From: Planctomycetota bacterium
GTDB lineage: Bacteria > Planctomycetota > JAJSAM01 > JAJVHW01
Direction of reading: 5' to 3'
Assembly (NCBI GenBank): GCA_021414065.1
Contig: JAIOPE010000105.1
Span: 1 to 44,776, forward strand
DNA length: 44,776 bases
Below are positions 43,611 through 44,776 of this stretch, piece after piece. Below the pieces are notes generated by a model that did not search any database, was not told the origin of the DNA, and was given only the letters and a program-made list of their open reading frames with translations. The translations under genes and the position numbers were made by a program. Each line of letters starts with the position of its first letter. The stretch's first letter is position 1.

Positions 43611-44573
43611 GTCGATCGCGCGCATGTCGGCGTATCGCGTCCCGGCGGCCGGACCGACCGCGGCGAGCGTCGCGAGTTCGTCCGCCGTCAGCGCGAGCGC
43701 CTCTGCGGCGGCGTTGGCTTCGAGGTACGTCCGGCGCTTCGTCCCGGGGATGGGCACGACGTCGTCGCCGCGGCTGAGGACCCACGCGAGCGCGACCTGC
43801 GCTGCGGTCGCCCCACGACCGGCGGCGACGCGCCGGACGACGTCCGCGATCGCCAGGTTCGCGGCGAGGGCGTCGCCCTGGAACCGTGGGAAACGCTGCG
43901 TGCGCGAGTCGTCGGCTGCGAGGTCGGACGGCTTCGCGCCGGCGAGGAGACCGCGGCCGAGCGGGCTGTAGCTGACGAAGCCGATGCCGAGCTCGCGGCA
44001 TGTCGGGAGGATCTCGGCTTCCACGTGCCGCTCGAAGATGGAGTACTCCGTCTGGAGCGCCGCGATCGGGTGCACGGCGTGCGCGCGGCGGATCGTCGCC
44101 GGACTCGCCTCGGAGAGCCCGAGGTGACGCACTTTCCCGGCCGCGACGAGCTCCGCCATCGCGCCCACCGTGTCTTCGATCGGCACGGTCTTGTCCACGC
44201 GGTGCTGGTAGTAGAGGTCGATGTGACCGACGCCGAGCCGCGCGAGCGACGCGTCGCAGGCCCGGCGCACGTACTCCGGGCGGCCGTTGATGCCGACCCA
44301 GCTCCCGTCCTCGCGCCGCTCGTTGCCGAACTTGGTCGCGATGACCGCGCGGTCGCGCCGATCGGCGAGCGCTCTGCCGACGAGCCGCTCGTTCGTGAAC
44401 GGCCCGTACATGTCGGCCGTGTCGAAGAAGTCGATGCCGAGCTCGAGCGCTCGGTGGATCGTCGCGATCGACTCCGCGTCGTCGCGCGGCCCGTAGAAGT
44501 CGCTCATCCCCATGCATCCGAGCCCGAGGGCCGAAACCGTGAGCCCGCCGCGTCCGAGTCGTCGCTTGTGCAT
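43605..44573 (-). CDS. Aldo/keto reductase (AKR13/YakC-like)
   Basis: A 322-residue NADPH-dependent oxidoreductase of the TIM-barrel aldo/keto reductase family. The catalytic tetrad is complete: D51 in F-F-D-T-A-D-M-Y56-G, K81 in I-A-T-K-F-G, and H124 in [16 protein letters not shown] near residue 17 and the cofactor-binding [11 protein letters not shown] near 275 match the AKR13 group. The substrate (a carbonyl compound) cannot be predicted. Single gene, start at 44573 on the minus strand. Confidence 0.92.
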   Translation of the reverse strand: MHKRRLGRGGLTVSALGLGCMGMSDFYGPRDDAESIATIHRALELGIDFFDTADMYGPFTNERLVGRALADRRDRAVIATKFGNERREDGSWVGINGRPEYVRRACDASLARLGVGHIDLYYQHRVDKTVPIEDTVGAMAELVAAGKVRHLGLSEASPATIRRAHAVHPIAALQTEYSIFERHVEAEILPTCRELGIGFVSYSPLGRGLLAGAKPSDLAADDSRTQRFPRFQGDALAANLAIADVVRRVAAGRGATAAQVALAWVLSRGDDVVPIPGTKRRTYLEANAAAEALALTADELATLAAVGPAAGTRYADMRAIDE

Positions 44574-44664
44574 GGTGGGGAGTGTAGCCGGGGGCGTGAG
44601 CGACGGTCCGCGGGCGGCCGCGGGGCGTCCGTCATGCCGGCGACGCGGCTACACTTCCCCCGTG

Positions 44665-44776
44665 ATGCGAGTTCGTCGCCGGGTCGCCGTCGTTGTCGCG
44701 CTGCTCCTCCTCGCGGGGGGCGTCGCTGCATTCCTTCTGCCCTCCCGCCAGTCCGGCCGCGGCGCCGTCCCGGCTC
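44665..44776 (+). CDS. Start of a secreted or membrane protein (cut by the right edge)
   Basis: 37 codons are visible: M-R-V-R-R-R-V-A-V-V-V-A-L-L-L-L-A-G-G-V-A-A-F-L-L, a signal peptide or membrane anchor, followed by S-R-Q-S-G-R-G. A GTG directly before the ATG (44662) is an alternative start. The rest is outside the window, so function cannot be told. Confidence 0.5.
   Translation, partial: MRVRRRVAVVVALLLLAGGVAAFLLPSRQSGRGAVPA

Overview
The window is GC-rich bacterial chromosome and probably comes from a member of the Planctomycetota. That assignment is an inference from gene content: alternative complex III, an octaheme hydroxylamine-oxidoreductase-like cytochrome, archaeal-type GatD/GatE, a large lipoprotein alpha-2-macroglobulin and many short toxin/ATPase genes. 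No rRNA, tRNA or complete marker gene is present to fix the taxonomy.

Layout. Positions 1-1600 are a graveyard of mobile and interrupted genes: IS66-type OrfA pieces, a ParB-like domain cut off by a 25-bp inverted repeat, an RHS repeat fragment and two pieces of a group II intron without its reverse transcriptase. Then come a secreted esterase-PDZ protein, a convergent DUF4143 AAA ATPase, and two paralogous membrane proteins. From 6332 to 23616 thirteen genes run on the plus strand with overlapping or near-abutting ends: narC-narG-narH-narJ-narI-narK-narK (a Thermus-like nitrate respiration operon led by a diheme cytochrome c) followed without a break by actA-B-C-D-E-F, a complete alternative complex III. 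No terminal oxidase gene is attached.

After the operon lie a ParDE toxin-antitoxin pair with a dyad operator, a small lipoprotein, a 2Fe-2S ferredoxin fused to a class III nucleotide cyclase, and gatE-gatD, the archaeal type of Glu-tRNA(Gln) amidotransferase. An AlkD-like HEAT-repeat protein with a histone-H1-like tail follows, then a 237-bp inverted-repeat element and a 1884-residue thioester alpha-2-macroglobulin. Behind the macroglobulin sits an unknown gene and then a diverged copy of the macroglobulin's own last codons. glnA (minus strand) ends in a perfect 17-bp hairpin.

The right part holds a truncated PNPOx-family gene and two exported or tail-tube-like unknown proteins. Next is a 560-bp gap with a TTGACC-N2-GGTCAA box ahead of an octaheme HAO-like cytochrome. 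The window ends with a zeta-toxin-like kinase plus small partner, a lipoprotein, an aldo/keto reductase and the start of one more membrane or secreted protein.

Reading together: menaquinol could feed nitrate reduction through NarGHI in the cytoplasm and, in parallel, periplasmic c-type cytochromes through ActABCDEF and NarC. The HAO-like octaheme protein is a plausible periplasmic partner for nitrite, hydroxylamine or NO chemistry. Ammonia would be assimilated by GlnA, and glutamine is the amide donor for GatDE. The links beyond the nar-act operon are inference.
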